From: Fibrobacter succinogenes
GTDB taxonomy: Bacteria; Fibrobacterota; Fibrobacteria; Fibrobacterales; Fibrobacteraceae
Length of the DNA stretch: 32,226 nt
Assembly (NCBI GenBank): GCA_902799745.1
Contig: CADCBQ010000007.1
Location: forward strand, 72,088-104,313
Direction of reading: 5' to 3'
Both the position numbers and the translations under genes were made by a program. This document shows, piece by piece, positions 24,658-32,170 of the stretch (position 1 is the first letter of the stretch; the number at the start of each line of letters is the position of its first letter). The notes under the pieces were generated by a model that did no database searches, was not told where the DNA came from, and worked only from the letters and a program-made list of their open reading frames with translations.

Positions 24658-24750
24658 TTTAACCACAATTATTCACAAATATTCCGCAACTAGAGCCCGA
24701 AAAAATTATTTAATTTCAGCGGGACCGGTACGCTAACTCATTGATAAACC

Positions 24751-24756
24751 TATATT
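24751..24756 (+). promoter_or_regulatory. TATATT -10 box six bases before the HU-like start (leaderless candidate)
   Basis: CTATATTTA precedes the GTG at 24763, with six bases between the hexamer and the start, exactly as for the amidase gene. No Shine-Dalgarno sequence exists. Confidence 0.55.
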
Positions 24757-24762
24757 TAAGCC

Positions 24763-25149
24763 GTGGCAAATATAACTAAACAAGCACTGATACAAGAAAT
24801 CGCCAAGTCCACAGGATTTGTGCGCAACGATATTAAGACCGTTATCGAACAGTTCCTCGACCTTCTGGGCGAAAAACTGATCGAAGGCAACACCATCGAG
24901 ATCCGTGGTTTCGGCACTTTCAGCTGCAAGCCGCGTAAGGCTCGCCCGGCCCGCAACCCCCGCACCGGCGAAACAGTCCTTATCGAAGAACGCATGGTTC
25001 CCTCCTTCAAGTTCAGCAACGACATCAAGGACAAGATCAACAGTCTCGAAGCCCTGGTCGAAGGCGTGAACGCCAAGCTTGAAGCCGAAGACCGCGACGT
25101 CATGATTTCTGCCCAGCCGCAAGAAATCCAGGCCGAAGAAGAAGCCTAG
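24763..25149 (+). CDS. HU/IHF-family DNA-binding protein with acidic C-terminal tail
   Basis: HU-type proteins bind and bend DNA and organise the nucleoid. The N-terminus MANITKQALIQEIA, the signature IRGFGTFSCKPRKARPARNP and the following TGETVLI and PSFKFSN are typical. The core of about 90 residues is followed by an extra 38 or so residues that are rich in Glu and end QAEEEA, which is unusual for plain HU. Translation starts at GTG with no ribosome site, and a -10-like box ends six bases upstream, suggesting a leaderless mRNA. It is divergent from the dihydrouridine synthase gene and followed by a strong terminator. Confidence 0.93.
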   Translation: MANITKQALIQEIAKSTGFVRNDIKTVIEQFLDLLGEKLIEGNTIEIRGFGTFSCKPRKARPARNPRTGETVLIEERMVPSFKFSNDIKDKINSLEALVEGVNAKLEAEDRDVMISAQPQEIQAEEEA

Positions 25150-25171
25150 TCCATTTTGCTACAAAAGTTTT

Positions 25172-25196
25172 AAAGCCTCGACATTGTCGAGGCTTT
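25172..25196. terminator. Terminator between the HU-like and pseudouridine synthase genes
   Basis: AAAGCCTCGAC and GTCGAGGCTTT form a perfect 11-bp stem with an ATT loop. T-rich sequence follows on both strands, so it can serve both convergent genes. Confidence 0.92.
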
Positions 25197-25221
25197 TTGC
25201 TTTAATTTTAATGGTTTAATC

Positions 25222-25926
25222 TTAGGTCAGCGAGGCAACTTCTTCTGCCGTCAAATAACGCCACCCGCCCTTACCTAGCATCTGGTCCAGCACCACCGGG
25301 CCGATGGCTTCACGCTTCAGGGTTTCCACATGATTGCCTACGGCGGCAAACATACGGCGGACCTGGTGGTACAGTCCTTCGCCGATCGAAATCAACACAG
25401 AGTCGCCATCGACCGAAAGTTCACGAGCCAGCACAGGGCGACGCTCGTCTTTAAGCATCACACCGCGCAACAGCTCCGCCTTCTGTTCTTCGGTAAACGG
25501 GCGCGCCAGCGTCACGCGGTACTGCTTCAGGTAGCCCTTCTTGGGGCTTTCCACCTTGTGGATAAAATCGCCCTGGTTCGAAAACAGCAAGAGTCCCGAA
25601 GAGTCTGCATCCAAGCGTCCCACCGTCTGGATTCCCATCGCGGTAAAACGGTCCGGCAGCAGTTCGAACACCGACTGGTGGTCGCGGGCGTTGTGACTGC
25701 ATTCTACATCGAGTGGTTTATCCATCATGATATAGAGCTTTTCAATCGTCGGGACTTCTTCGCCATTCACCGTAATCGATTCCGGGCGTTCCTTGAATTC
25801 GACAAACGGGTCATCGAGAACCTTGCCATCCATTTCCACCATGCCCATTCGCACCAAGGCACGCGCCTCCTTACGCGAACCAAATCCGATAGAGGCTAGC
25901 AGTCTATCCAAAGTCAAAGCAGGCAT
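25222..25926 (-). CDS. RsuA/RluB-family rRNA pseudouridine synthase
   Basis: The 234-residue enzyme isomerises specific uridines in ribosomal RNA. An S4 RNA-binding domain (residues 4-50, LDRLLASIGFGSRKEARALV) precedes the catalytic domain. Its catalytic Asp is D106 in VGRLDADSSGLLLFS, with the conserved EGLYHQVRRMFAAVG and VETLKREAIGPVVL near the end. Length and MMDKPLDVECS fit the RsuA branch (16S position 516), though RluE/RluF cannot be excluded. Its ATG overlaps the stop of the DUF2953-like gene (TGATG), and GAGG lies in the end of that gene. It is the last gene of the run beginning at the TolC-like gene. Confidence 0.92.
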   Translation of the reverse strand: MPALTLDRLLASIGFGSRKEARALVRMGMVEMDGKVLDDPFVEFKERPESITVNGEEVPTIEKLYIMMDKPLDVECSHNARDHQSVFELLPDRFTAMGIQTVGRLDADSSGLLLFSNQGDFIHKVESPKKGYLKQYRVTLARPFTEEQKAELLRGVMLKDERRPVLARELSVDGDSVLISIGEGLYHQVRRMFAAVGNHVETLKREAIGPVVLDQMLGKGGWRYLTAEEVASLT

Positions 25927-26834
25927 CAGTCATCCTCCGACATCATTTTTACAATCTTGTTGCGGATAAAGCCCAGTTCCGGGAGTTCTCCCGTCTTAAG
26001 AATCTTAGCGCGGCGACGCCAGAACGTAAACGCCACAATGCCGCCATAAAACAGGGTCGTCAAAATCAAGCCCAGCACGCGGCAAACATTAATCGATGCT
26101 CGCATGTGGCCTTCGGCATGCGGTTCATGGTCGCGCGTCCAGTCCATGCGGAAATCCCAAGCACCTATGTAGGGGAAACTCTTGAGGACTCCGTTCAGCG
26201 CCGCGGCATAGCCCATGTTTTCGTATTCCTGAAAGCGGATTCCTTCTACAAAGCAATCTACAAACCGAATTCTAAACAACTTAAACAAAGCGGACAACGC
26301 ATGGCGTACAGCCCACCAGGCGCGAGTATCGAATTCAGGAGTCAGCAAAAGCGTCCAGAATTCTACATCCGTCAGCGAGCGCTTTTCTTCTTTTTCATCG
26401 TCCGATGATTTTTCTTCCGAAGCTTTTTCTTCTGACGATTTTTTTTCTTCAGCTTTTGCAGGTTCCCGTTTTTCGACCGGCTTCGGCTCGGGCTTTGTTT
26501 CTGCCGATTTCTTTTCTGTTTCCGGCTTGCTTTCCGGTTCAACGGACTTTTCAGATTTCGGTTCTTCCTTTGCCTCAGGCTTCGGCGGTTCCGCCTTTTC
26601 TACCTTCGGCGCAGGAGCCGCAGCAACCGAGTCTTCCTCATCAACAGAAACATCCTCCTCTTCGGAGGATTGCCCTTTTTTAAAACATTTCGTGTAGGTG
26701 TAAACGACTTTCTTGAAAAAACGGACGCGGACCGTTATTTCGCTAAAGTCCGCCGAAAAGTCCACCCAGAATATAAACGGGAAGAACAGGGCGACAAGCG
26801 CCAAAGCACAAAGTACGCCCAGAACCCAAATCAA
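25926..26834 (-). CDS. DUF2953-like membrane protein with long charged linker
   Basis: The 302-residue protein starts with a membrane segment (IWVLGVLCALALVALFFPFIFWV). A low-complexity linker rich in Glu, Lys, Pro and Ser follows at about 55-150. Then comes a domain resembling DUF2953 (AWWAVRHALSALFKLFRIRF, GYAAALNGVLKSFPYIGAWDF). A second membrane segment (VLGLILTTLFYGGIVAFTFW) precedes a basic tail. The start is TTG 26834, five bases after the MlaC-like stop, with GGAG upstream; no ATG is available nearby. Function is unknown. Position between an MlaC-like and an RsuA-like gene suggests coupled expression, possibly in envelope lipid handling. Confidence 0.75.
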   Translation of the reverse strand: MIWVLGVLCALALVALFFPFIFWVDFSADFSEITVRVRFFKKVVYTYTKCFKKGQSSEEEDVSVDEEDSVAAAPAPKVEKAEPPKPEAKEEPKSEKSVEPESKPETEKKSAETKPEPKPVEKREPAKAEEKKSSEEKASEEKSSDDEKEEKRSLTDVEFWTLLLTPEFDTRAWWAVRHALSALFKLFRIRFVDCFVEGIRFQEYENMGYAAALNGVLKSFPYIGAWDFRMDWTRDHEPHAEGHMRASINVCRVLGLILTTLFYGGIVAFTFWRRRAKILKTGELPELGFIRNKIVKMMSEDD

Positions 26835-26839
26835 AATGG

Positions 26840-27418
26840 TTACTTCTCCGATTCGTCAGCCTTCTTGCTGATGACATCAATCAGTTCTGCAAAGCTCTTG
26901 GTCTTCAAGATTTGCGAGAACTGGTCCTTGTAATTGCGGGCGGTAGAAAGATCGTCGATGACCAAGTCCCAAGCCTTCCACTTGCCGTCGACCAAGCTCA
27001 TCTTGTATTCCAGAACCGATTCCTTGCCCTTGTTCCAAAGGTGAGCGACCACACGGGCTTCGTTATCCTTCTTCATCTTGGCGGGTTCGTAAATCGTAGA
27101 ATCGGCGCGGTAAAGTTCCAAGCGCTTGGCACTAGAATTGCGGACCATACGCTGGAATTCGGCCACGAACTTTTCCTGCGAAGCCGCATCCTGGGCTTCC
27201 CAATCCTTGTTGGACAAGGACTTCTTTGCGAGCAGGGCAAAATCAAACGAATCGCTAAGCAGGCTCTTGACGCGTTCCGTTTCCTTGGCGTTGCGGCTAG
27301 ATTTCTTCAAAAGAGTCTGAAGTTCAGCATCCTTTTTCTTGATAGCGGCCACCGGGTCTTCGGCTGCAAATGCAACCAAAGAGGCGCAAGCGATAGCGAT
27401 TAAAATCTTCTTGAACAT
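26840..27418 (-). CDS. MlaC/Ttg2D-family periplasmic phospholipid-binding protein
   Basis: MlaC carries phospholipids between outer- and inner-membrane Mla complexes. The signal peptide is MFKKILIAIACASLVAFAA. The mature part has LLSDSFDFALLAKKSL, KFVAEFQRMVRN and the C-terminal signature WDLVIDDLSTARNYKDQF followed by SQILKTKSFAELIDVI, all expected for the family. Length (192) is normal. The ATG follows AAGGAGAA. It lies 13 bases after the TolC-like gene and five before the DUF2953-like gene. No MlaD (MCE), MlaE or MlaF gene is in the window, so the rest of the system must lie elsewhere or is absent. Confidence 0.88.
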   Translation of the reverse strand: MFKKILIAIACASLVAFAAEDPVAAIKKKDAELQTLLKKSSRNAKETERVKSLLSDSFDFALLAKKSLSNKDWEAQDAASQEKFVAEFQRMVRNSSAKRLELYRADSTIYEPAKMKKDNEARVVAHLWNKGKESVLEYKMSLVDGKWKAWDLVIDDLSTARNYKDQFSQILKTKSFAELIDVISKKADESEK

Positions 27419-27431
27419 AAGTTCTCCTTTC

Positions 27432-28793
27432 TCACTGATTCATATAAATCGTACGGAAATCCTTCAGCGACATACCCATCTTGGCAATCAGCTGAGCGAA
27501 TTCCACATTGTACGAGCACACCGCAAAATAGTAATCTTTCTGCATCGTGATATTTTGCGTGTAGGCCGAAACCAAATCTCCCGTTTTGGACTTATCCAAA
27601 TCGTACTGCATGGCGGCACCCTTCAAGATACCTTCGGAAGCACGCAGGCTTTCTTTCATGGCATCCAGTTTTTCTTTAGCGGCGACCACCTGGTAATACT
27701 GTTCCTCGGCCTTGGCCATCAAGCCTTCCGAGGCATAAGATTCCTTGAGTTGCAAGCCACGCATATCTGTACGGGCAGAACGGTAGCCTTCCCAATTTTT
27801 CCAGAAATTCAAGTTGTAGCGCACACCGACGCCCAACACACCATCGAGTTTGTTCACGGCATCTTCGGCAAAAGCGTTCTTCTGCAAAATGCTTCTGTTT
27901 CCGGCCCAGCTCTTGACATATTCCACTTCGCCCATCACAAAGAATTCAGGGGCAAGTTTAGCTTCGGCCAGGTCCATCTGGATTCGCCTTGCACGGATTC
28001 CCGCCGAAAGCTGGCGCAATTCCGGATGGTATCTCAGGGTCATGTTACGGACTTCGTCAAGAGACGGCAACGGTTCCGTTCGCGGCACCAAAACCGAATC
28101 TTCGGCCACAAAGGTATCGCCTTCGTTCATTCTCAGCGAAAAACGGATAGCGAGCATTACGCGTTTCATGCCCAAATTGGCTTCGGTAACGCCTTCCTTG
28201 ACCGTATGCATTTTCGCCTTCAGGTTCAAAAGATCCATCTGCGACACGTTCGGATCGTCATCGTCCAGCGCCTCTTCCAACTTTTCGTAGGCATCATCCA
28301 CCTTCGACTGGGCATCGCCCGCAATGCGGATCATTTCTTTCGCCAGAAGGTAGTTGTAATAGTAAGTCTGCAGTTCTACGTCTTTTTTATGGACCTGGTT
28401 TTCGATATCGAAGCTTTTTTGCTGCAAATCGGCTTCTAACGCCATTTTGCCGGCACGATACTGCCCCAAATTCAGAGGCTGGATAAATTTCGCCTGTACA
28501 CCCCAGAAAGGACCCATTTTGGTAAAATCGTAAACTTCGACCGTGTCGCCGTCCTGCAATTCATTTTTCAGACCGGGAGCGGGGCCAACCATCATGCCCA
28601 CATAAAAAGTCGGCAAAATTGCCTCGGCTTTCAATTTACGGATCTGATTTTTCTTCGCTTCTGTCCCGAACTTGAGTTCGGCCACCTGCGGGTCCGCAGC
28701 AAGTCCCTCGTCCACAAACTGGTCCAGACTATACCGAACTTCACCGGCAAGCGCACATGTGGTTATCAAGAGTACTACGAAGATACGAAACAT
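27432..28793 (-). CDS. TolC-family outer-membrane efflux protein
   Basis: The 453-residue protein has a short signal peptide (MFRIFVVLLITTCALA). It carries the two tandem helical-barrel repeats typical of TolC channels: long coiled helices such as VHKKDVELQTYYYNYLLAKEM and SLRASEGILKGAAMQYDL, each preceded by a substrate-facing strand pair (VGMMVGPAPG and FFVMGEVEYVKS). TolC proteins pair with inner-membrane pumps and adaptors to export drugs, proteins or other cargo. No pump or adaptor is adjacent; an MlaC-like gene follows 13 bases downstream. There is no ribosome site at the ATG; instead TAAATT ends six bases upstream. Confidence 0.9.
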   Translation of the reverse strand: MFRIFVVLLITTCALAGEVRYSLDQFVDEGLAADPQVAELKFGTEAKKNQIRKLKAEAILPTFYVGMMVGPAPGLKNELQDGDTVEVYDFTKMGPFWGVQAKFIQPLNLGQYRAGKMALEADLQQKSFDIENQVHKKDVELQTYYYNYLLAKEMIRIAGDAQSKVDDAYEKLEEALDDDDPNVSQMDLLNLKAKMHTVKEGVTEANLGMKRVMLAIRFSLRMNEGDTFVAEDSVLVPRTEPLPSLDEVRNMTLRYHPELRQLSAGIRARRIQMDLAEAKLAPEFFVMGEVEYVKSWAGNRSILQKNAFAEDAVNKLDGVLGVGVRYNLNFWKNWEGYRSARTDMRGLQLKESYASEGLMAKAEEQYYQVVAAKEKLDAMKESLRASEGILKGAAMQYDLDKSKTGDLVSAYTQNITMQKDYYFAVCSYNVEFAQLIAKMGMSLKDFRTIYMNQ

Positions 28794-28799
28794 AGTACA

Positions 28800-28805
28800 A
28801 ATTTA
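28800..28805 (-). promoter_or_regulatory. TAAATT box six bases before the TolC-like start (leaderless candidate)
   Basis: On the minus strand TAAATT is followed by six bases and the ATG at 28793. The gene lacks a Shine-Dalgarno site. The box may give the TolC-MlaC-DUF2953-pseudouridine synthase run its own promoter. Confidence 0.45.
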
Positions 28806-28829
28806 ATAAATTCGATCTGCGGCCATTTG

Positions 28830-29549
28830 TCATTGGTCGTCAGATATGGGCTGTTGGTCGCCTGTTTCGAATTCAAGACTCATCAACTTGTTGTATTTGG
28901 AAATCACGTGCTCGTAATACTTAGTCGGCAACGGCTTTCCCGATTCCAGCATACGGTCTACCGCCGAATGTCCTAAGTTGTACGCAATCAAGGCGTCTTT
29001 CCAGTTGCCATACTTCGAAATCAAGCGAATCAAATAGGCTGTTCCTACAGTCACGTTGATTTCGGGTCTGAGCAAGTCTTCTTCGGTTTCAACGCTGAGT
29101 CCAAAGTGCGCGCCCATTTTCTTGGCCGTTTCAAGCTTAATTTGCATAAGACCAAGCGCTCCCGAAAAAGCGCCGGACTGTTTACGGCCGCGGGCGTTCG
29201 GATTGCCACGACTTTCCTGGGCAACCACCGCCAAAATAAGCAACGGGTCAGTCGCATACGACCTTGAAATCTGCCAAATCTGTTCCGTGAGCATTTCGCG
29301 CTGTTCTTCGGTCAAGCGACCTTGCGAAAGATAATCGAGAGCGCGGCTAATCTTCACGTAATCAATCGTCCACTTGCCCCAAGCACTCAGCTGTTCCAAT
29401 TCACCGCGCAAAATCGATTCTTTTACCGCAAGTTCCTTTAACTCAGCCTGTTGCGCATGCCAATGAGACACAAAAAGTCCCAACCCCCCGAAGCAAAGCA
29501 CCAGGGCAATCGCAAACGTGAGCTTGGATATACGAACGTTACTTTTCAC
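28830..29549 (-). CDS. Membrane-anchored lytic transglycosylase (SLT domain)
   Basis: The enzyme cleaves peptidoglycan between MurNAc and GlcNAc. An N-terminal signal-anchor (LTFAIALVLCFGGLGLFV) is followed by a short coiled region and a Slt70-type domain. Catalytic E112 is in VVAQESRGNP, then GALGLMQI and AYNLG (189-193). The start is GTG 29549, inside the last codons of the STAS-type gene (11-base overlap); no better start exists downstream. The overlap implies translational coupling and perhaps a shared membrane complex. The gene ends 36 bases before the TolC-like start. Confidence 0.9.
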   Translation of the reverse strand: MKSNVRISKLTFAIALVLCFGGLGLFVSHWHAQQAELKELAVKESILRGELEQLSAWGKWTIDYVKISRALDYLSQGRLTEEQREMLTEQIWQISRSYATDPLLILAVVAQESRGNPNARGRKQSGAFSGALGLMQIKLETAKKMGAHFGLSVETEEDLLRPEINVTVGTAYLIRLISKYGNWKDALIAYNLGHSAVDRMLESGKPLPTKYYEHVISKYNKLMSLEFETGDQQPISDDQ

Positions 29550-30228
29550 GCCTTGTATTCTCTAGATATTCCAAGTAACTCACCCAATCCTGGATGAGTC
29601 CAAAGGAACTGAGCCTAGTCGTATCTTGCACCACGCCAAGCTTACGGAGCGGACCAATCGAAGATTCCAACTTGTCAATTTCCTTGATGTAGCGTTCCTT
29701 CTGGTTCTGGAGCGCAATAATCTGAGCCTGCTTATCGGAAATGTCATGACCTTGCGAAGAAATAATCACGAACAAGGTAATCATCCACCCGAGGATCAAA
29801 GAAATCAGCGCGACCGCAACACCCGAACTCACCGTAATACCCGAGCGGAGCCCGTAGTGCAGGCCTATCTGTTGCAGTTGCTTTTTCGTACCCGACTTTT
29901 TGTAAGCCTTGCGGTTCTCGTAAACTTCAAAAATGTTCAGATACTTCGAGAAATAATCATAAAGTTCCGCCGATTCAAAAATCAGAATCAGGGCAGACTT
30001 TTGCGACTTGACCCGGTTCAAAAGTTCCAGGAACACTTCCAGGTAACGATCGCTCGTGAAATGGGCATTCTGCAAATTCAAGAAGAAAAAACAGCCCGGG
30101 CCATCGACAAGCATGTCCAGTTTTTCTTTTACTGCCGAAAGTTGGGCCACGCCAAGCGAGCCAGACAAGGAAAGTTCCACATCGTTTCCGCGAGATTCCA
30201 CCTGAATATCAATCAAATCTGATTTCAT
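29539..30228 (-). CDS. STAS-like domain protein with one membrane segment and coiled coil
   Basis: The 229-residue protein begins with a domain resembling STAS/anti-sigma-antagonist folds (DVELSLSGSLGVAQLSAVKE, FFFLNLQNAHFTSD, ALILIFESAELYDYF). A linker leads to a single membrane helix (about 131-157) and a coiled coil (about 163-197, IIALQNQKERYIKEIDKLES). The usual phosphorylatable Ser of anti-anti-sigma proteins is followed by Asp here (TSD, residues 58-60). Topology would put STAS in the cytoplasm and the coiled coil in the periplasm. It follows the GH57-like gene by three bases, using an AAGAGG in that gene's end, and overlaps the lytic transglycosylase gene. Function is unknown; a regulator or scaffold for wall cleavage is a fair guess. 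Confidence 0.75.
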   Translation of the reverse strand: MKSDLIDIQVESRGNDVELSLSGSLGVAQLSAVKEKLDMLVDGPGCFFFLNLQNAHFTSDRYLEVFLELLNRVKSQKSALILIFESAELYDYFSKYLNIFEVYENRKAYKKSGTKKQLQQIGLHYGLRSGITVSSGVAVALISLILGWMITLFVIISSQGHDISDKQAQIIALQNQKERYIKEIDKLESSIGPLRKLGVVQDTTRLSSFGLIQDWVSYLEYLENTRREK

Positions 30229-30231
30229 CGT

Positions 30232-32091
30232 TTACCTCTTGGAAATTTTAACGGTCATCAGCGATCCGTATTCCGACTGGCTTGCAAGATTCATCTTCCA
30301 GAACGGGAACACGCGAATGCCCTGCAAGGCTTCCGGAGCGGCCTGCGCAGACGCACCAAAAATCGGCGACACCAGGACCGCGGCCTTTTTCTTGAACACA
30401 AGTTCAATTCTGGAACTCGTCGTCTTATCCGCAATTTCAAGGGTGGAGGCATCCGGGAAAATCAGCGGATCACGGAAATTAAACTTGAGCGGGACACCGT
30501 CGATCAAGAGGTCCTTGTCCGTATGGCCGCAAGCGAGAAGCCCCGTGTCCAGCAATGTTCCGAAGAACCCCTTGATGGTTTCGGGAGAATTGTTCAAGAG
30601 CTTGTACTCGACCGAGAATTCAGAACCCGTAGACGAAAGTTCAAAGTTTTTCTCGACATGGAGTTCATAAGTCTGGTTCCCAAGCACCGGCTGCTGATCA
30701 GACAAGAGCGCAATATCGGTACCCGCATCGTGGCGTTTGATTTGATAATCATACGCTCCAGGCAGCACGCCCTCGCGGTCAGAAAGAATCTGGTCTAGTT
30801 TTTCGGCCTTCAGTTCTACATTGGGAATCAAGAAATCCAGGAACCCGACAGCAGGATTACCGTCGTCACGCCAAGCGCCAAGTACATTGTTCTCGGCCTC
30901 CTTCGCATTCAGGATATTCAAAATACCACCTTCGAGGTAGTCCAGCAAGAATGAATACGAGTGGTTTTCGGCCCAAATACTCTTGCTGCCTTCGAGCATG
31001 AAGTCGGCAATGTCCAGGCGAATTCCGTCGAACGACACAAGGTCGGTCAAGCGGTTCGCGGCCTGCAGCAAAAAGCGAGTTCCCCACCAGCGGACCATCG
31101 GAGTGCGCATGCCTTCAGAATCTTGCATGTCACGGTAATAGATAGGCGACATCGCAGGCAAAAGCATTTCAAAAAAGTCGTCGCGTTCGTGACCTTTGAG
31201 CAACGCCGCAGCGCGGTGGAATTCAGCCAAGAGCGTTTTATGGAGCAGGTTGACTTCGGGCCTACGAATCAGGAGTTCGCGGCAAGTCTTCGCCGTTGCA
31301 GGCAAGCCAATCTTGCGGCCCGCCGAAAGCAAGAAGCTCACGCGGCCTTCGGTATTCTGCTCGGCAACGGCGCTCGCAACAGTCTTCGTCGAAATTTCGT
31401 TCATTTCGACAAACTCGATTAGGCGTTCAAAGAACGGAATAATGTCGCCCGGCTGCGGAGGAATATTCAAGCCGACCACGGCAGCCTTTCCGCCACGGCA
31501 GTAAGGTTCAGCAATCTGTTCCCACTGGAAGTCATCGTTCGAAATTGCTTCGGAAAGTTTTTGCGAAACCGGAACCACGCGCATGAGCGATCCCTTGTCC
31601 TCGACCGTGTACCAACCCGAAACGGGAGTCGTGCGGCCAAGCGCGTCCTGGAGCGAAGCCTCTTGCACTAGCGCATATTCAAAGCGGTGCTTCTCGAGGA
31701 GCTCGGTCATTTCCATTTCCCACACCATCGAGGAATTGAAATAACCCGAAGGTTCGATGCCGAAATATTTCCACAGGAGCTTGCCATGCTTCTTGAGCTG
31801 CATGGACTGCAGTTCCGTCGGAAAAAGCGGAAGCATAGCATCGTAATATCCACCGCCCAGAAGTTCGAGCGAACCGTCTTCAATAGCGCGGCGCAACTTG
31901 CTAAACATAAGCGGGCGCGGCACCTTGGCAGCCACTTCAATTGTCGGGCCATCCATAAAGAGCGTGAACTTCACCTTACCCGAATCGAGCATCATGCAGA
32001 CGCCCTTCAGCAAATTCTCTACAACGGATTCAAGCTTTGCATACGCCGTCGATGGCGGCAACTGCAACACAAACGATAACGTCGGTTTCAT
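30232..32091 (-). CDS. GH57-like protein (4-alpha-glucanotransferase/alpha-amylase family), probably catalytically altered
   Basis: The 619-residue protein resembles Thermococcus-type GH57 4-alpha-glucanotransferases. Matching parts are LELLGGGYYDAMLPLFP, the nucleophile region SSMVWEMEMTELL (E125), DUF1925-like PEVNLLHKTLLAEF and a C-terminal beta domain like DUF1926. Two hallmarks are missing. The N-terminal His-x-His-Gln-Pro motif is replaced by FVLQLPPS, and the region that should hold the acid/base Asp (DDGEKFG in relatives) reads VVGLNIPPQPGDI. It may be inactive or sugar-binding only. It is cytoplasmic, with no signal peptide. It lies directly downstream of the rRNA terminator, starts without a ribosome site, and is followed by the STAS-like gene after three bases. 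Confidence 0.8.
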   Translation of the reverse strand: MKPTLSFVLQLPPSTAYAKLESVVENLLKGVCMMLDSGKVKFTLFMDGPTIEVAAKVPRPLMFSKLRRAIEDGSLELLGGGYYDAMLPLFPTELQSMQLKKHGKLLWKYFGIEPSGYFNSSMVWEMEMTELLEKHRFEYALVQEASLQDALGRTTPVSGWYTVEDKGSLMRVVPVSQKLSEAISNDDFQWEQIAEPYCRGGKAAVVGLNIPPQPGDIIPFFERLIEFVEMNEISTKTVASAVAEQNTEGRVSFLLSAGRKIGLPATAKTCRELLIRRPEVNLLHKTLLAEFHRAAALLKGHERDDFFEMLLPAMSPIYYRDMQDSEGMRTPMVRWWGTRFLLQAANRLTDLVSFDGIRLDIADFMLEGSKSIWAENHSYSFLLDYLEGGILNILNAKEAENNVLGAWRDDGNPAVGFLDFLIPNVELKAEKLDQILSDREGVLPGAYDYQIKRHDAGTDIALLSDQQPVLGNQTYELHVEKNFELSSTGSEFSVEYKLLNNSPETIKGFFGTLLDTGLLACGHTDKDLLIDGVPLKFNFRDPLIFPDASTLEIADKTTSSRIELVFKKKAAVLVSPIFGASAQAAPEALQGIRVFPFWKMNLASQSEYGSLMTVKISKR

Positions 32092-32098
32092 GTGGTAA

Positions 32099-32104
32099 AG
32101 GATA
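32099..32104 (-). promoter_or_regulatory. TATCCT box seven bases before the GH57-like start (leaderless candidate)
   Basis: On the minus strand CTATCCTTTACCAC precedes the ATG at 32091. The geometry resembles CTATATTTAC before the amidase ATG, and no Shine-Dalgarno sequence is present. Confidence 0.4.
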
Positions 32105-32127
32105 GAAAATTTTAATGCTCTCGATAT

Positions 32128-32164
32128 AAAAAAAGCCCCCTGCGAGGTTTACCTCGTAGGGGGC
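32128..32164 (-). terminator. Terminator of the rRNA operon
   Basis: On the minus strand GCCCCCTACGAGG and CCTCGCAGGGGGC pair (one A-C mismatch) across a TAAA loop and are followed by seven T. It directly follows the 5S gene. Confidence 0.92.
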
Positions 32165-32170
32165 GTGAAT

